Shown piece by piece: positions 34,930 through 43,794 of a DNA stretch of 64,000 bases. The notes beneath the pieces were generated by a model. The model ran no database searches. It saw only the letters and a list, made by a program, of their open reading frames with translations, and was not told the DNA's origin. The position numbers were made by a program, and so were the translations under genes. This DNA comes from Microcystis wesenbergii NRERC-220 (lineage in GTDB: Bacteria > Cyanobacteriota > Cyanobacteriia > Cyanobacteriales > Microcystaceae). Location of the stretch: positions 1 to 64,000 of the forward strand of contig NZ_JAVSJA010000001.1 of the NCBI RefSeq assembly GCF_032027425.1, read 5' to 3'. How positions within the stretch are numbered: position 1 is the first letter of the stretch; every line of letters starts with the position of its first letter.

Positions 34930-35280
34930 TTACGCTTTTTCTAGATATTCGATCGCCGCTTCTAGGGTGGGTTGCAGGGAAAAAAACTTCTCCAATCGCA
35001 CCAGTTTTACGGTTTGAGTTACCCGGGGATTGGTAACAATTTGTAAACTGCCTCCTTCGGTTTTGGCCTTTTTCACCAATTTTACCAAAGCCCCTAAACC
35101 GGAGCTATCGATAAAATCAATCTGAGCCAGGCTAATAATCACATCCTTAGGACCTTCCTCCACATAGCCTTCGATCACCTTACAAAAAGTCGGTTCGGAA
35201 AAGGCATCTAAAAGACCCGTCAAACGGAAAATTTGGTACTTATCTCTGACCTCACGCGTGCCTCGCAAGCTGACGGTCAA
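34930..35280 (-). CDS. STAS domain anti-sigma factor antagonist
   Basis: A 116-aa STAS domain with the phosphorylation-site loop IDFIDSSGLGALVKLVKKA (around residues 54-72). The serine pair is where a cognate kinase would act. It belongs to the SpoIIAA/RsbV class, which controls sigma factors or, in cyanobacteria, other partners. No kinase or phosphatase is adjacent. It lies 3 bp before the mrnC start on the same strand. Confidence 0.88.
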   Translation of the reverse strand: MTVSLRGTREVRDKYQIFRLTGLLDAFSEPTFCKVIEGYVEEGPKDVIISLAQIDFIDSSGLGALVKLVKKAKTEGGSLQIVTNPRVTQTVKLVRLEKFFSLQPTLEAAIEYLEKA

Positions 35281-35354
35281 GTTAATTGCTTCTGGAATAA
35301 TCCCCTCCTAGCTCTAGAGCCGTAAAAATCAAAACCCTAGTATATCCTAAAAAT

Positions 35355-36509
35355 TTACGACCGATCCTTTTTTGCTTCCCGCATTAAATCAACAAATTTG
35401 CCAAACAGATAATCGGCATCGTGGGGGCCAGGACTGGCTTCGGGGTGGTATTGTACCGAGAAAAAGGGCAGAGACTTGTGTTTTAAACCCGCTACGGTGC
35501 GATCATTGAGGTTGAGATGGGTAATCTCCACTTCCGGGTTTAAAGAGGCTTCCTGCACGGCAAAACCGTGATTCTGACTGGTAATTTCCACCTGTTGCTG
35601 GAGTCCACAGGGTTGATTTAACCCGCGATGACCAAATTTCAGTTTAAAGGTTTCTGCTCCTAGGGATAGCCCTAAAATTTGATGACCCATACAGATGCCA
35701 AAAGTGGGTTTTTCCCCTTGTAAAAGTTCCTTGGCTAGGGCAATACCTTCGGTGACAGCCGCCGGATCTCCCGGTCCGTTAGAAAAGAAAATACCATCGG
35801 GATTATATTCGGCGATTTTTTCCGGGGGAGTGTCAGCGGGAACCACAATCACCCGACAACCGTAGCTGGCTAAACGTCGGAGAATATTGCGTTTGATGCC
35901 AAAATCGATCGCCACCACCGTTAACGGTTCTTGATCACTATCAATTGGCGCAAATTCCCAGGCGGACGGGGTGGGAGTCGTCCATTCGTACACTTCCTTG
36001 GTGGTAACTTCTTTAACGAGATTTAACCCCGCCATACTGGGGGCCGCCTGCACCAGCCGCAGTAAATCATGATAATCGAGTATTTCCGTAGAAATTGCCC
36101 CATTCATCGCCCCAACCGAGCGAATTTTGCGGGTCAGAGACCGGGTATCGATGCCATAGATGCCAATAACATGATGAGCGGCCAGATAATCCGGTAGGGA
36201 TTGGCTAGAACGCCAATTACTGGGCCGGTGGCAGATATTTTTGGCGATCGCTCCTTTCACCTGGGGACGAATTGACTCCTCATCCTCGGGGTTAACCCCC
36301 GTATTTCCCAATTCCGGATAGGTAAAAGTGACGATTTGACCGGCATAACTGGGATCGGTGAGGACTTCCTGATAACCGGTCATCCCCGTGTTAAAGACAA
36401 CTTCGCCGACGGTGGTTCCCTTGGACCCGAAGGAATAACCCTCGTAAACCGTACCATCGGCTAGAACTAATAAGGCTTTTTGACTAGCAGCACTGGATAT
36501 CATTGTCAA
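35355..36509 (-). CDS. carA: Carbamoyl-phosphate synthase small subunit
   Basis: A 384-aa glutamine amidotransferase subunit. The N-terminal domain is typical ([35 protein letters not shown]). The C-terminal class I amidotransferase domain has the nucleophile Cys in [12 protein letters not shown], and His and Glu in [13 protein letters not shown]. It supplies ammonia to CarB for arginine and pyrimidine synthesis. carB is not in the window. Confidence 0.97.
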   Translation of the reverse strand: MTMISSAASQKALLVLADGTVYEGYSFGSKGTTVGEVVFNTGMTGYQEVLTDPSYAGQIVTFTYPELGNTGVNPEDEESIRPQVKGAIAKNICHRPSNWRSSQSLPDYLAAHHVIGIYGIDTRSLTRKIRSVGAMNGAISTEILDYHDLLRLVQAAPSMAGLNLVKEVTTKEVYEWTTPTPSAWEFAPIDSDQEPLTVVAIDFGIKRNILRRLASYGCRVIVVPADTPPEKIAEYNPDGIFFSNGPGDPAAVTEGIALAKELLQGEKPTFGICMGHQILGLSLGAETFKLKFGHRGLNQPCGLQQQVEITSQNHGFAVQEASLNPEVEITHLNLNDRTVAGLKHKSLPFFSVQYHPEASPGPHDADYLFGKFVDLMREAKKDRS

Positions 36510-36700
36510 TTTTTTAATCTTGAGTAGTGGTGAGAAACAGAAGTCAAGGATAGACTAGAACAGGGACTAGAAAACGAATTGCTTAGTTTTAATTGGCTAG
36601 AGCGTTTTATGATTAAGAGTACGTCCGCTCAAAGACAACAGCTTCCCCTGACTAGCCATCGGCAAAATCCTATCGCTTAAAAAATAACTATATAAGTAAT

Positions 36701-37591
36701 ATGAGTCCAAGAAAACTGACTGATGCCACGAAAAAAGAAATTCTTAAGCTTTATCGGGAAACGGAGGCCACCACTTCCACGTTAGCCGAGCGTTATGGCG
36801 TGAGTAGTTCTACGGTCAGTCGTTTTCTCAAAAATTCTTTTTCTGGCGAGGAATACGAGCAATTAATCCAGAAAAAACGCTTGGCCCGTAGTCCTCGTGG
36901 CCTCGAGGAGGAGGAAGCAGCAGCGGATTTACCAGAAAAAGCGATCGAGGTGATTAGTTTTCGGGCAGCGCGCATCGCAGCTAAGGATGAGCAGGATTTT
37001 GAGCAACCGATCGCTTCTGTGGAACAATTAAGCCTGTTAATGGATACCTCTTACCCGCCGGAAGGAGATAATTCGGAATATATAGAAATTAATGGCGATA
37101 AACCACTAGAAGACGCTAATTTAACCGAGTTTTTCGTCGAAGCTATCGAGGAAGAGGAGGAGGAAGATGATCTGGACGAGGATTGGGATGAAGAGGAGGA
37201 TAAAGATGAAGAGGAGGATGAGGAGGAGGAGGAGGAACTAGCGGGGAGCTATTTAGGCCCGACTATCGTTAAAACAGCCCAATTACAGATATTACCCCTA
37301 TCGGCGGCGGCTTTTCCCAAAACCTGTTACTTGGTGATTGATCGCGCTGCCGAATTAATCACCCGTCCCCTCAAGGATTTTGCCGAATTGGGTAAGGTTC
37401 CCCCTCAGGAAATCCAGCAGCGCACTCTCCCCATCTTTGAAAGTCATCGCATCGCTCGTCGTTTCTCCAAGCGCAAGGAAAAAGTGATTAAAGTTCCCGA
37501 CGGTCGCCTGATCGAAAAAGCTCACGCTCAACTGGAAGCTAAAGGGATCACCCGTCTGCTCATGGATGGTCGTATCTACGCTTTAGAGTAG
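36701..37591 (+). CDS. Helix-turn-helix protein with long acidic region
   Basis: A 296-aa protein. The N-terminal ~50 residues form a transposase-like HTH (KKEILKLYRETEATTSTLAE, then YGVSSSTVSRFLK). Between about residues 145 and 185 is an extreme Glu/Asp stretch. A C-terminal basic segment (RIARRFSKRKEKVIKVPDGR) and GITRLLMDGRIYAL close the protein. This arrangement suggests a DNA-binding regulator conserved in cyanobacteria. No transposase catalytic domain is present. Function unknown. Confidence 0.7.
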   Translation: MSPRKLTDATKKEILKLYRETEATTSTLAERYGVSSSTVSRFLKNSFSGEEYEQLIQKKRLARSPRGLEEEEAAADLPEKAIEVISFRAARIAAKDEQDFEQPIASVEQLSLLMDTSYPPEGDNSEYIEINGDKPLEDANLTEFFVEAIEEEEEEDDLDEDWDEEEDKDEEEDEEEEEELAGSYLGPTIVKTAQLQILPLSAAAFPKTCYLVIDRAAELITRPLKDFAELGKVPPQEIQQRTLPIFESHRIARRFSKRKEKVIKVPDGRLIEKAHAQLEAKGITRLLMDGRIYALE

Positions 37592-37609
37592 GGAATTAGG
37601 GGATTAGCA

Positions 37610-37912
37610 GGGGTTGGGAAGTGGGGAAATGGGAATTATGAATTATGAATTATGAATTGGGGAAGTAGGGAAGTGGGGTGTGGGGTGTGGGGTGTGGGGT
37701 GTGGGGAGATGGGGAGCAGGGAGATGGGGAGCAGGGAGAATAAATAAAAATAATCCTCCTGACTGGAAAGAGGGTGTAGGGTGTGGGGTGTGGGGTGTAG
37801 GGTGTAGGGTGTGGGAAGAACAAATAAAAATAATCTCCTGACTCCTGACTCCTGACTCCTGAATACTGACTCCTAACCCCACCAACAAACTTTTTGCCGC
37901 AAACCCTAAATA
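37610..37912. repeat. Short tandem repeat cluster and solo MITE E end
   Basis: Arrays of AATTATG, GGGTGTG, GGGAGCAGGGAGAT and CCTGACT units lie between the HTH protein and the pentapeptide gene, ending in a reversed family E end (AACTTTTTGCCGCAAACCCTA). The remaining bases up to 38215 show no gene. Confidence 0.8.
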
Positions 37913-38215
37913 TAATCGAGTTTGAACAATAGATAAGTTTTTTAACAAGAGTAGTTTCAGATACTAATTAGCCGATGGACTGGGGTAGAATTGGGAAAAC
38001 CAGTCAAACTGTTTTAGCCAAGCTATTTAACTATGATTAAAATTAACTTGCTGTTCGGGTTATCTTCTCTTAAAAAATCGATAAAAAACTTTACATAAAC
38101 TCAAAATAGAGGCTCGTAAATTTCTCATCTAAAAGCTGAGTTAGTTATCGGACAGAGTTTTTAGGTGCTTTTGTTGATTACTTCTTAACCACCATCTTAA
38201 AGTAGAAGAAGGGAG

Positions 38216-38995
38216 ATGAAAGTTAATCAGTTACTAAGACTCTACGAACAAGGAGAGCGGGATTTTTTAGCCATTGACTTGATGAGTCTAGATCTACAAC
38301 AAGTAACTCTGATTGCTGTCAATTTTGCGGCGGCCAATTTGCGCGGAACTAATTTGAGTCGCTCTTTTCTGACTAAATCAAATCTGCGGGGAGCGAGTTT
38401 GAATTGGGCGAATTTAACCTATGCCAAATTAAGTCAAGCGCAATTAGTGGAAGCGGACTTAACCAAAGCCAATCTGACCGGGGCCTTTATGGTACAGGCA
38501 AACCTGCGTAACTCGCGATTAAGTGGGGCGGATCTTTCCCATGCTAATCTCCGGGGGGCGAATTTATGCGGGGCGAATTTATGCGGGGCGAATTTATACT
38601 TAGTTAATCTCTTGGAGGCAAACCTAGATAAAGTCAATCTCAATTGGGCTAATTTGCAGGAAGCGCGGTTAAGTGGGGCTAAATGTCGTCAGATTTCCGC
38701 AAGGGAAGCCAATTTTAGCGGCTCTTTTGTTAAAGAGGTGGACTTTCAGGGGGCTAATTTAGAAAGGGCTAATTTTAGCGAGGCACGTCTGACGGGTGGT
38801 GATTTACGCGGGGCTAATCTAGCGGGTGCTAATCTAGCGGGAGCGCGTTTACAAGAGGTAAATCTACAGGGAGCGGACTTGAGAGGTGCTAACTTGACGG
38901 GGACTTGTTTTGAGAGTGTCACCGGTTGGACAGAAACCGCCCAAGAAGATGATATTTTTCCCCTAGACTGGTTTCAGCCCCGTTTTGCCACTTAA
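38216..38995 (+). CDS. Pentapeptide repeat protein
   Basis: A 259-aa protein with some thirty-odd A(N/D)Lxx-type pentapeptide repeats from about residue 35 to 235, such as ANLRG, ADLTK, ANLCG and ANLAG. They are predicted to form a right-handed quadrilateral beta helix. A GGGAG ribosome site directly precedes the ATG. Pentapeptide proteins are abundant in cyanobacteria; some mimic DNA and inhibit gyrase, but most have unknown roles. No signal peptide was noticed. Three identical GCGGGGCGAATTTAT units near 38557 show recent internal duplication. Confidence 0.88.
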   Translation: MKVNQLLRLYEQGERDFLAIDLMSLDLQQVTLIAVNFAAANLRGTNLSRSFLTKSNLRGASLNWANLTYAKLSQAQLVEADLTKANLTGAFMVQANLRNSRLSGADLSHANLRGANLCGANLCGANLYLVNLLEANLDKVNLNWANLQEARLSGAKCRQISAREANFSGSFVKEVDFQGANLERANFSEARLTGGDLRGANLAGANLAGARLQEVNLQGADLRGANLTGTCFESVTGWTETAQEDDIFPLDWFQPRFAT

Positions 38996-39036
38996 AAGTT
39001 AATATATCGGCCGAAAGCCCTTCCTTTTCCTATCAA

Positions 39037-39564
39037 TTAACGATTAGCTGGACTGGTTAATCTTTGGTTAGGAATAGGAATTTGGGGAGCATTATTCGGC
39101 TCATCCTCGAAGGGTAAAGGAGGGGGAGGAGGAGGAGTGGTAGCGGTGGGAGATGGTGCTGGAGATGGACTGGGATTAACGGCAGCGGGGGGACTTTTCG
39201 GGGTGACGACAGGTGCGGGAGAGCTAAAACCGAGGATATCTTTGCCAAAGGGAAAAACATTCGTCCAGCGTTGAATATTAGGGTTGCCAAACCAATCTTG
39301 ACGGGACACCTTTACCGCCAGGAGAGGTGCGATCGCTCCTGATTTTTCGGCCGTTATTAATAAATCAATTTTATTAAGACCCTGTTGTTGATTAAAACGA
39401 CTGATGATAGTTTTCTCGGCTAATTGCGATGCTCTAGTCAATAATCCTTCGTAGGATTCTCCCTGTTTAACTCTGATGGGAAGATTAACAGTGGATTGAG
39501 CTAAAACCACATCAACGGCGATAATTCCCGTCAGCAGCGTTAAAACACTAATAGACTTGTACAT
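39037..39564 (-). CDS. Secreted proline-rich hypothetical protein
   Basis: A 175-aa protein with an N-terminal signal peptide (hydrophobic core, cleavage after VLAQ near residue 23), a ~95-residue folded domain and a C-terminal Pro/Ser/Thr-rich low-complexity tail from about residue 118, including a run of consecutive prolines. It is likely periplasmic or cell-surface located. Family not recognised. It converges with the pentapeptide gene. Confidence 0.65.
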   Translation of the reverse strand: MYKSISVLTLLTGIIAVDVVLAQSTVNLPIRVKQGESYEGLLTRASQLAEKTIISRFNQQQGLNKIDLLITAEKSGAIAPLLAVKVSRQDWFGNPNIQRWTNVFPFGKDILGFSSPAPVVTPKSPPAAVNPSPSPAPSPTATTPPPPPPLPFEDEPNNAPQIPIPNQRLTSPANR

Positions 39565-39762
39565 AGGACAGATGGTTAAACAGACACTCCTTGGCCAGGG
39601 TCGGGAGCTTCCCTGTTAGGGTTCCCCGATCGCCTTCTTAAATTACCACGATCGATCTCTGGCAACAATTAAAATTTTCCAGTAGCCAAATCGTCCTTGG
39701 CTCCTAGCAATAGAATTCCGCCCACGCTAACCTGAGAGTACAGCGTGGGGTTTCTCGACTAT

Positions 39763-40092
39763 TCACCCTAATTTCGGTAAACCCATACTATAGTTCTGTA
39801 CTCTGGCGTTGAGATTATAGCTAATTTCGCCTTTTTGCAGGAGAGAACGGATAAAATGTTCTAGATCTGAACCGATGCGACGGAGATTATATTCGCTCAG
39901 TTCTTCCCCATTGTAGGATTCCACCAATTCATCGAACTTACTATAAACCTTATTGAGAGCCACTTCTTCCCAATTAAATTCATTATCGGGATCCACATCA
40001 AGAGTCAAGACATTGTTGCTCTCGATTAATTGATTATTTTTTACTTCAGCCGTATAAATGCGAATATGACGGGTCGTGGATTTTAACAGCAT
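39763..40092 (-). CDS. ndhM: NAD(P)H-quinone oxidoreductase subunit M
   Basis: A 109-aa protein whose opening (LLKSTTRHIRIYTAEVKNN), LDVDPDNEFNW motif (around residue 29-39) and ending (SYNLNARVQNYSMGLP) match cyanobacterial NdhM. NdhM is an oxygenic-photosynthesis-specific subunit of the thylakoid NDH-1 complex, needed for cyclic electron flow and respiration. Length agrees with the family. It is a single gene, and other ndh genes are not in the window. Confidence 0.92.
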   Translation of the reverse strand: MLLKSTTRHIRIYTAEVKNNQLIESNNVLTLDVDPDNEFNWEEVALNKVYSKFDELVESYNGEELSEYNLRRIGSDLEHFIRSLLQKGEISYNLNARVQNYSMGLPKLG

Positions 40093-40377
40093 GGAATCTT
40101 CAAGGTAAGTTAGACGCTATGTCTAAGATTTTGCCATGATTTGCGGAATTGGGGAATTGGGAAGTTTTTTTTCAGTGATCAGTAAACAGTAAACAGTAAT
40201 CAGTGAAAAGACAACACTGTTACTGTCACCCATATACTGCTCCCTTAACACCCCCACTGATAACTGGTAACTGATCACTGATCACTGAGATGGCTGTCTC
40301 CCGAACACTGTTTACGGATCGACCAGAAACGTGATACTATGATAGGTTGCAGTGTTTAAGCAGATATCACGAGTACT

Positions 40378-40647
40378 ATGGCCTTAACCCAGACCAAAAA
40401 ACAAGAACTAATCAGCCAATATCAGGCCCACGAAACCGATACAGGATCATCGGAGTTACAGGTAGCTTTCTTAACCGAGAGAATCAACCAACTGACCGAA
40501 CACCTGAAAGCTAACCCGAAAGACCATGCTTCCCGCCGGGGATTACTCCAGATGATTGGTCGTCGTCGGGGACTGTTAACCTACATTCAGAAGAAAGATC
40601 AACAACGTTATCAAACCCTGATTGGTCGTCTCGGAATTCGCCGTTAA
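40378..40647 (+). CDS. rpsO: 30S ribosomal protein S15
   Basis: An 89-aa S15 with the full family pattern: [23 protein letters not shown] and [22 protein letters not shown]. It binds the 16S rRNA central domain. Upstream 40143-40290 is filled with CAGTGATCAGTAAACAG-type repeats. The gene is followed 24 bp later by the PAM68-like gene, probably on the same transcript. Confidence 0.97.
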   Translation: MALTQTKKQELISQYQAHETDTGSSELQVAFLTERINQLTEHLKANPKDHASRRGLLQMIGRRRGLLTYIQKKDQQRYQTLIGRLGIRR

Positions 40648-40671
40648 GCATACCCCCTTTGCATCCCTACC

Positions 40672-41136
40672 ATGGCCTCTGAATCGAAATCGACGGAGAA
40701 AAAAGAACGTCTCCCCTTTGAGCCGCGCCAAAATAAGCGAAAAACCCCGAAAATTGCCCCTAGTCCCGTGCCACCGCCCCTAAAAAATCGCTCCGAGGAA
40801 ACCAGCTTAAAGGCGATTCCGCAAGTGGTCAGTCAACGGATGGCCAAACGGATGGCGGTATTTTGTGGCCTGCCGACGGCACTGGGGATAACTTCCTTTT
40901 TTGGCTTCTACTGGATTATTAGCCACGATCTTCTCGAAATCCCTTCCTACGTCGCCATGCTCGTCAGTTTAAGCCTATTTGGTCTAGGTTTTATCGGTCT
41001 GAGTTATGGCATCTTCTCCGCTTCTTGGGATGAGGATCGGGTGGGGGATTGGCTAGGATGGCAAGAATTTCAAGCTAATTTTGGCAGAACGATCGCCGCG
41101 TGGCGGTCCGGCAAAAAAGAAGTGGAAGAAAAATAG
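40672..41136 (+). CDS. PAM68 family photosystem II assembly protein
   Basis: A 154-aa protein with a basic, disordered N-terminal ~60 residues, two membrane helices (about 70-90 and 98-118) and a conserved C-terminal SASWDEDRVGDWLGW segment. It matches the PAM68/DUF3464 family, which helps early photosystem II and ribosome-associated assembly in thylakoids. Its link with rpsO upstream is conserved-looking, but operon membership is inferred from spacing. Confidence 0.85.
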   Translation: MASESKSTEKKERLPFEPRQNKRKTPKIAPSPVPPPLKNRSEETSLKAIPQVVSQRMAKRMAVFCGLPTALGITSFFGFYWIISHDLLEIPSYVAMLVSLSLFGLGFIGLSYGIFSASWDEDRVGDWLGWQEFQANFGRTIAAWRSGKKEVEEK

Positions 41137-41194
41137 ATAACCTCTAGAAATCGTCAACAATAGAGATTAAAGAAAAAAATAAAGGGTTAATGCC

Positions 41195-42250
41195 ATGATT
41201 ATTGTCATGAAAGTTGGTTCCCCGGAAATTGAAATCGAGCGCGTCAGTGCCGAATTCGAGGCATGGGGATTAAGTCCTGAAAAAATCGTCGGTAAGCATA
41301 AAGTTGTCATCGGTTTAGTCGGAGAAACCAGGGAATTAGACCCCCTACAAATCCAAGAATTAAGCCCTTGGATCGAAACCGTCCTGCGAGTCGAACAACC
41401 CTTCAAACGCGCCTCTTTAGAATACCGTCACGGGGAATACAGCGAGGTTTTAGTCCCCACTCCTAACGGTGTTATCCCCATCGGCAGAAATCATCCCGTT
41501 AGCATTGTCGCCGGCCCCTGTTCGGTGGAAAATGAGGTCATGATCGTGGAAACTGCCAAACGAGTGGCGGCAGCCGGGGCGCAATTCCTCCGGGGTGGCG
41601 CCTATAAACCCCGCACTTCTCCATACGCTTTCCAAGGTCACGGGGAAAGCGCTTTGGAATTACTAGCGGCGGCTAGAGATGCCAGTGGTTTGGGTATTAT
41701 CACGGAAGTAATGGACGCGGCGGATCTCGATAAGATCGTCGAAATAGCCGACGTGGTGCAAGTAGGGGCGCGCAATATGCAGAATTTTTCCCTCCTGAAA
41801 AAAGTTGGGGCGCAACCGAAACCGGTCCTACTCAAGCGCGGCATGGCGGCCACTATTGAAGATTGGTTGATGGCGGCAGAATATATCCTCGCGGCAGGAA
41901 ATAGCAATGTCATTCTCTGCGAACGCGGTATCCGCACCTTTGACAGTAAATATACTCGCAATACCCTAGATTTATCCTGTATTCCCGTTTTAAGAACTTT
42001 AACTCACCTGCCGATCATGATCGATCCTAGCCACGGTACGGGTAAATGGGAATATGTCCCGACCATGGCCATGGCTTCCCTGGCAGCCGGGGCCGATTCC
42101 TTGATGATCGAGGTACATCCTAACCCGGCGAAGGCCCTATCTGATGGGCCGCAATCCTTGACTCCGGACCGATTCGATCGATTAACTCAGGAGTTAGCGG
42201 TCATTGGTAAGGCGATCGGGCGTTGGCCCCAGGTTCCGGCACTGGTTTAA
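41195..42250 (+). CDS. aroF: 3-deoxy-7-phosphoheptulonate synthase (DAHP synthase)
   Basis: A 351-aa class I beta-type enzyme. It has an N-terminal ferredoxin-like regulatory extension (~1-75) and then the catalytic barrel with VAGPCSVE, FLRGGAYKPRTSPYAFQG and MIDPSHGTGKWEYV. It condenses PEP and erythrose-4-phosphate at the start of aromatic amino acid synthesis. ATG 41195 is used; ATG 41207 is an alternative. A clear terminator follows. Confidence 0.95.
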   Translation: MIIVMKVGSPEIEIERVSAEFEAWGLSPEKIVGKHKVVIGLVGETRELDPLQIQELSPWIETVLRVEQPFKRASLEYRHGEYSEVLVPTPNGVIPIGRNHPVSIVAGPCSVENEVMIVETAKRVAAAGAQFLRGGAYKPRTSPYAFQGHGESALELLAAARDASGLGIITEVMDAADLDKIVEIADVVQVGARNMQNFSLLKKVGAQPKPVLLKRGMAATIEDWLMAAEYILAAGNSNVILCERGIRTFDSKYTRNTLDLSCIPVLRTLTHLPIMIDPSHGTGKWEYVPTMAMASLAAGADSLMIEVHPNPAKALSDGPQSLTPDRFDRLTQELAVIGKAIGRWPQVPALV

Positions 42251-42261
42251 TAAGATAATCA

Positions 42262-42285
42262 GGGGGTGAATCAACCCCCTTTTTT
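42262..42285 (+). terminator. Rho-independent terminator after aroF
   Basis: GGGGGT and ACCCCC arms enclose a six-base loop and are followed by a run of T. It lies 12 bp after the aroF stop and 30 bp before the first tandem Uma2 gene. Confidence 0.85.
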
Positions 42286-42314
42286 GGGCATAAATTTCGC
42301 TTTTCGGGGCAGTT

Positions 42315-42968
42315 ATGGTGACAGTTCCTCTGGAGTTAAATACTGAGCAAATTAGGGGCGAAAAACGGGTAGTTTTTAATCATCTCAGTTGGTTATCCTA
42401 TCGGCAAATTTTACAGGCCCTAGGGGAAAATAATCGCGCCCATTTATTTTATGATCGTGGCACTTTAGAGATTACTATGCCCCTAGAAGAACACGAGTTT
42501 TATCGAGAATTAATTGGACGTTTTATCTATTTTTTGGTGTCCGAATTGGGTTTAAAAATTAAAAGTCTGGGTTCCACAACTCTAGCTAGGGAAGATTTAG
42601 AACGAGGGGCAGAACCGGATAATGCTTACTATATTCAAAATCAAGCCAAAGTGCTGGGAAAAAGGATTAATTTAACTCAAGATCCGCCCCCAGATTTAGT
42701 GGTGGAAGTGGATATAACCCACACGGATATTAATAAATTAGCACTTTATGCCCGTTTGGGAGTGCCAGAATTATGGCGTTTTAATGGACAAATCTGGCGC
42801 ATTTATCGGTTAGAAAAGGGGGTTTATCAGGAAGAAGAATTTAGTCCTACTTTTCCCCTAGTTCCCAAAACTAAACTCTATGAATTTTTAGCCACTGCTC
42901 AAGAGGATGAAGTTAAAGCAGAAAAGAATTTAAGAGCATGGGTTGTCAGTCAACTAGCTGAGAGTTGA
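42315..42968 (+). CDS. Uma2 family protein, tandem copy 1
   Basis: A 217-aa Uma2/DUF820 protein. The N-terminal LSWLSYRQILQALGENNRAH is followed by the PD-(D/E)XK core, with EPDNAYYIQNQ (Asp) and DPPPDLVVEVDITHTDINK (acidic residues and Lys). The C-terminal tail is VKAEKNLRAWVVSQL. It is nearly identical to the gene that begins 8 bp after its stop. Differences cluster around residues 70-80 (GRFIYFLVSELG versus GLFIRILVVELG). Confidence 0.88.
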   Translation: MVTVPLELNTEQIRGEKRVVFNHLSWLSYRQILQALGENNRAHLFYDRGTLEITMPLEEHEFYRELIGRFIYFLVSELGLKIKSLGSTTLAREDLERGAEPDNAYYIQNQAKVLGKRINLTQDPPPDLVVEVDITHTDINKLALYARLGVPELWRFNGQIWRIYRLEKGVYQEEEFSPTFPLVPKTKLYEFLATAQEDEVKAEKNLRAWVVSQLAES

Positions 42969-42975
42969 GGTAATT

Positions 42976-43632
42976 ATGGTGACAGTTCCTCTAGAGTTAA
43001 ATACTGAGCAAATTAGGGGCGAAAAACGGGTAGTTTTTAATCATCTCAGTTGGTTATCCTATCAGCAAATTTTACAGGCAATAGGGGAAAATAATCGCGC
43101 CCATTTATTTTATGATCGTGGTACTTTAGAGATTACTATGCCCCTAGAAGAACACGAGTTTTACCGAGAATTAATCGGATTATTTATTCGGATTTTGGTG
43201 GTAGAATTGGGTTTAAAAATTAAAAGTATGGGTTCCACAACTCTAGCTAGGGAAGATTTAGAGCGAGGAGCAGAACCCGACAATGCTTACTACATTCAAA
43301 ATCAAGCTAAAGTGCTAGGAAAAAGGATTAATTTAACTGAAGATCCGCCCCCAGATTTAGTGGTGGAAGTGGATATAACCCACACGGATATTAATAAATT
43401 AGCACTTTATGCCCGTTTGGGAGTGCCGGAATTATGGCGTTTTAATGGACAAATCTGGCGCATTTATCGGTTAGAAAAGGGGGTTTATCAGGAAGAAGAA
43501 TTTAGTCCTACTTTTCCCCTAGTTCCCAAAACTAAACTCTATGAATTTTTAGCCACTGCTAAAGAGGATGAAGTTAAAGCAGAAAAGAATTTAAGAGCAT
43601 GGGTTGTTAGTCAACTAGCTAAAAATAATTAA
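42976..43632 (+). CDS. Uma2 family protein, tandem copy 2
   Basis: A 218-aa near-duplicate of the preceding gene, even in its leader (ATTATGGTGACAGTTCC). All core residues are kept. The intact pair and low divergence suggest a recent tandem duplication of about 661 bp. A third 3' remnant of the same gene follows the TIR-FGE gene at 45153-45200. Confidence 0.88.
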   Translation: MVTVPLELNTEQIRGEKRVVFNHLSWLSYQQILQAIGENNRAHLFYDRGTLEITMPLEEHEFYRELIGLFIRILVVELGLKIKSMGSTTLAREDLERGAEPDNAYYIQNQAKVLGKRINLTEDPPPDLVVEVDITHTDINKLALYARLGVPELWRFNGQIWRIYRLEKGVYQEEEFSPTFPLVPKTKLYEFLATAKEDEVKAEKNLRAWVVSQLAKNN

Positions 43633-43710
43633 CTAGGGTTTGCTGAAAAAGTTTGTTGGTGGGGTTAGGAGCCGGTCGTCAGGAGTCAGGAGACAGGAGA
43701 ATTAAGAATG
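43633..43710. mobile_element. Solo end of MITE family E plus CAGGAG repeats
   Basis: AGGGTTTGCTGAAAAAG and GTTGGTGGGG match the left end of family E. They are followed by GTCAGGAGTCAGGAGACAGGAG units. No right end is seen before the TIR-FGE gene. Confidence 0.6.
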
Positions 43711-43794
43711 AGTAATAATTAATTAAATGGTTTATTTAGAGATTTTCTGCCAGTTAATCTGGCTCTCCCCTACTTGTGGTCATAAGAAAAAGTT

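Noticed and set aside
37643-37948. Minus-strand frame of 101 codons
   Set aside because: It translates tandem intergenic repeats (HTPHPTP runs) and is not a gene.
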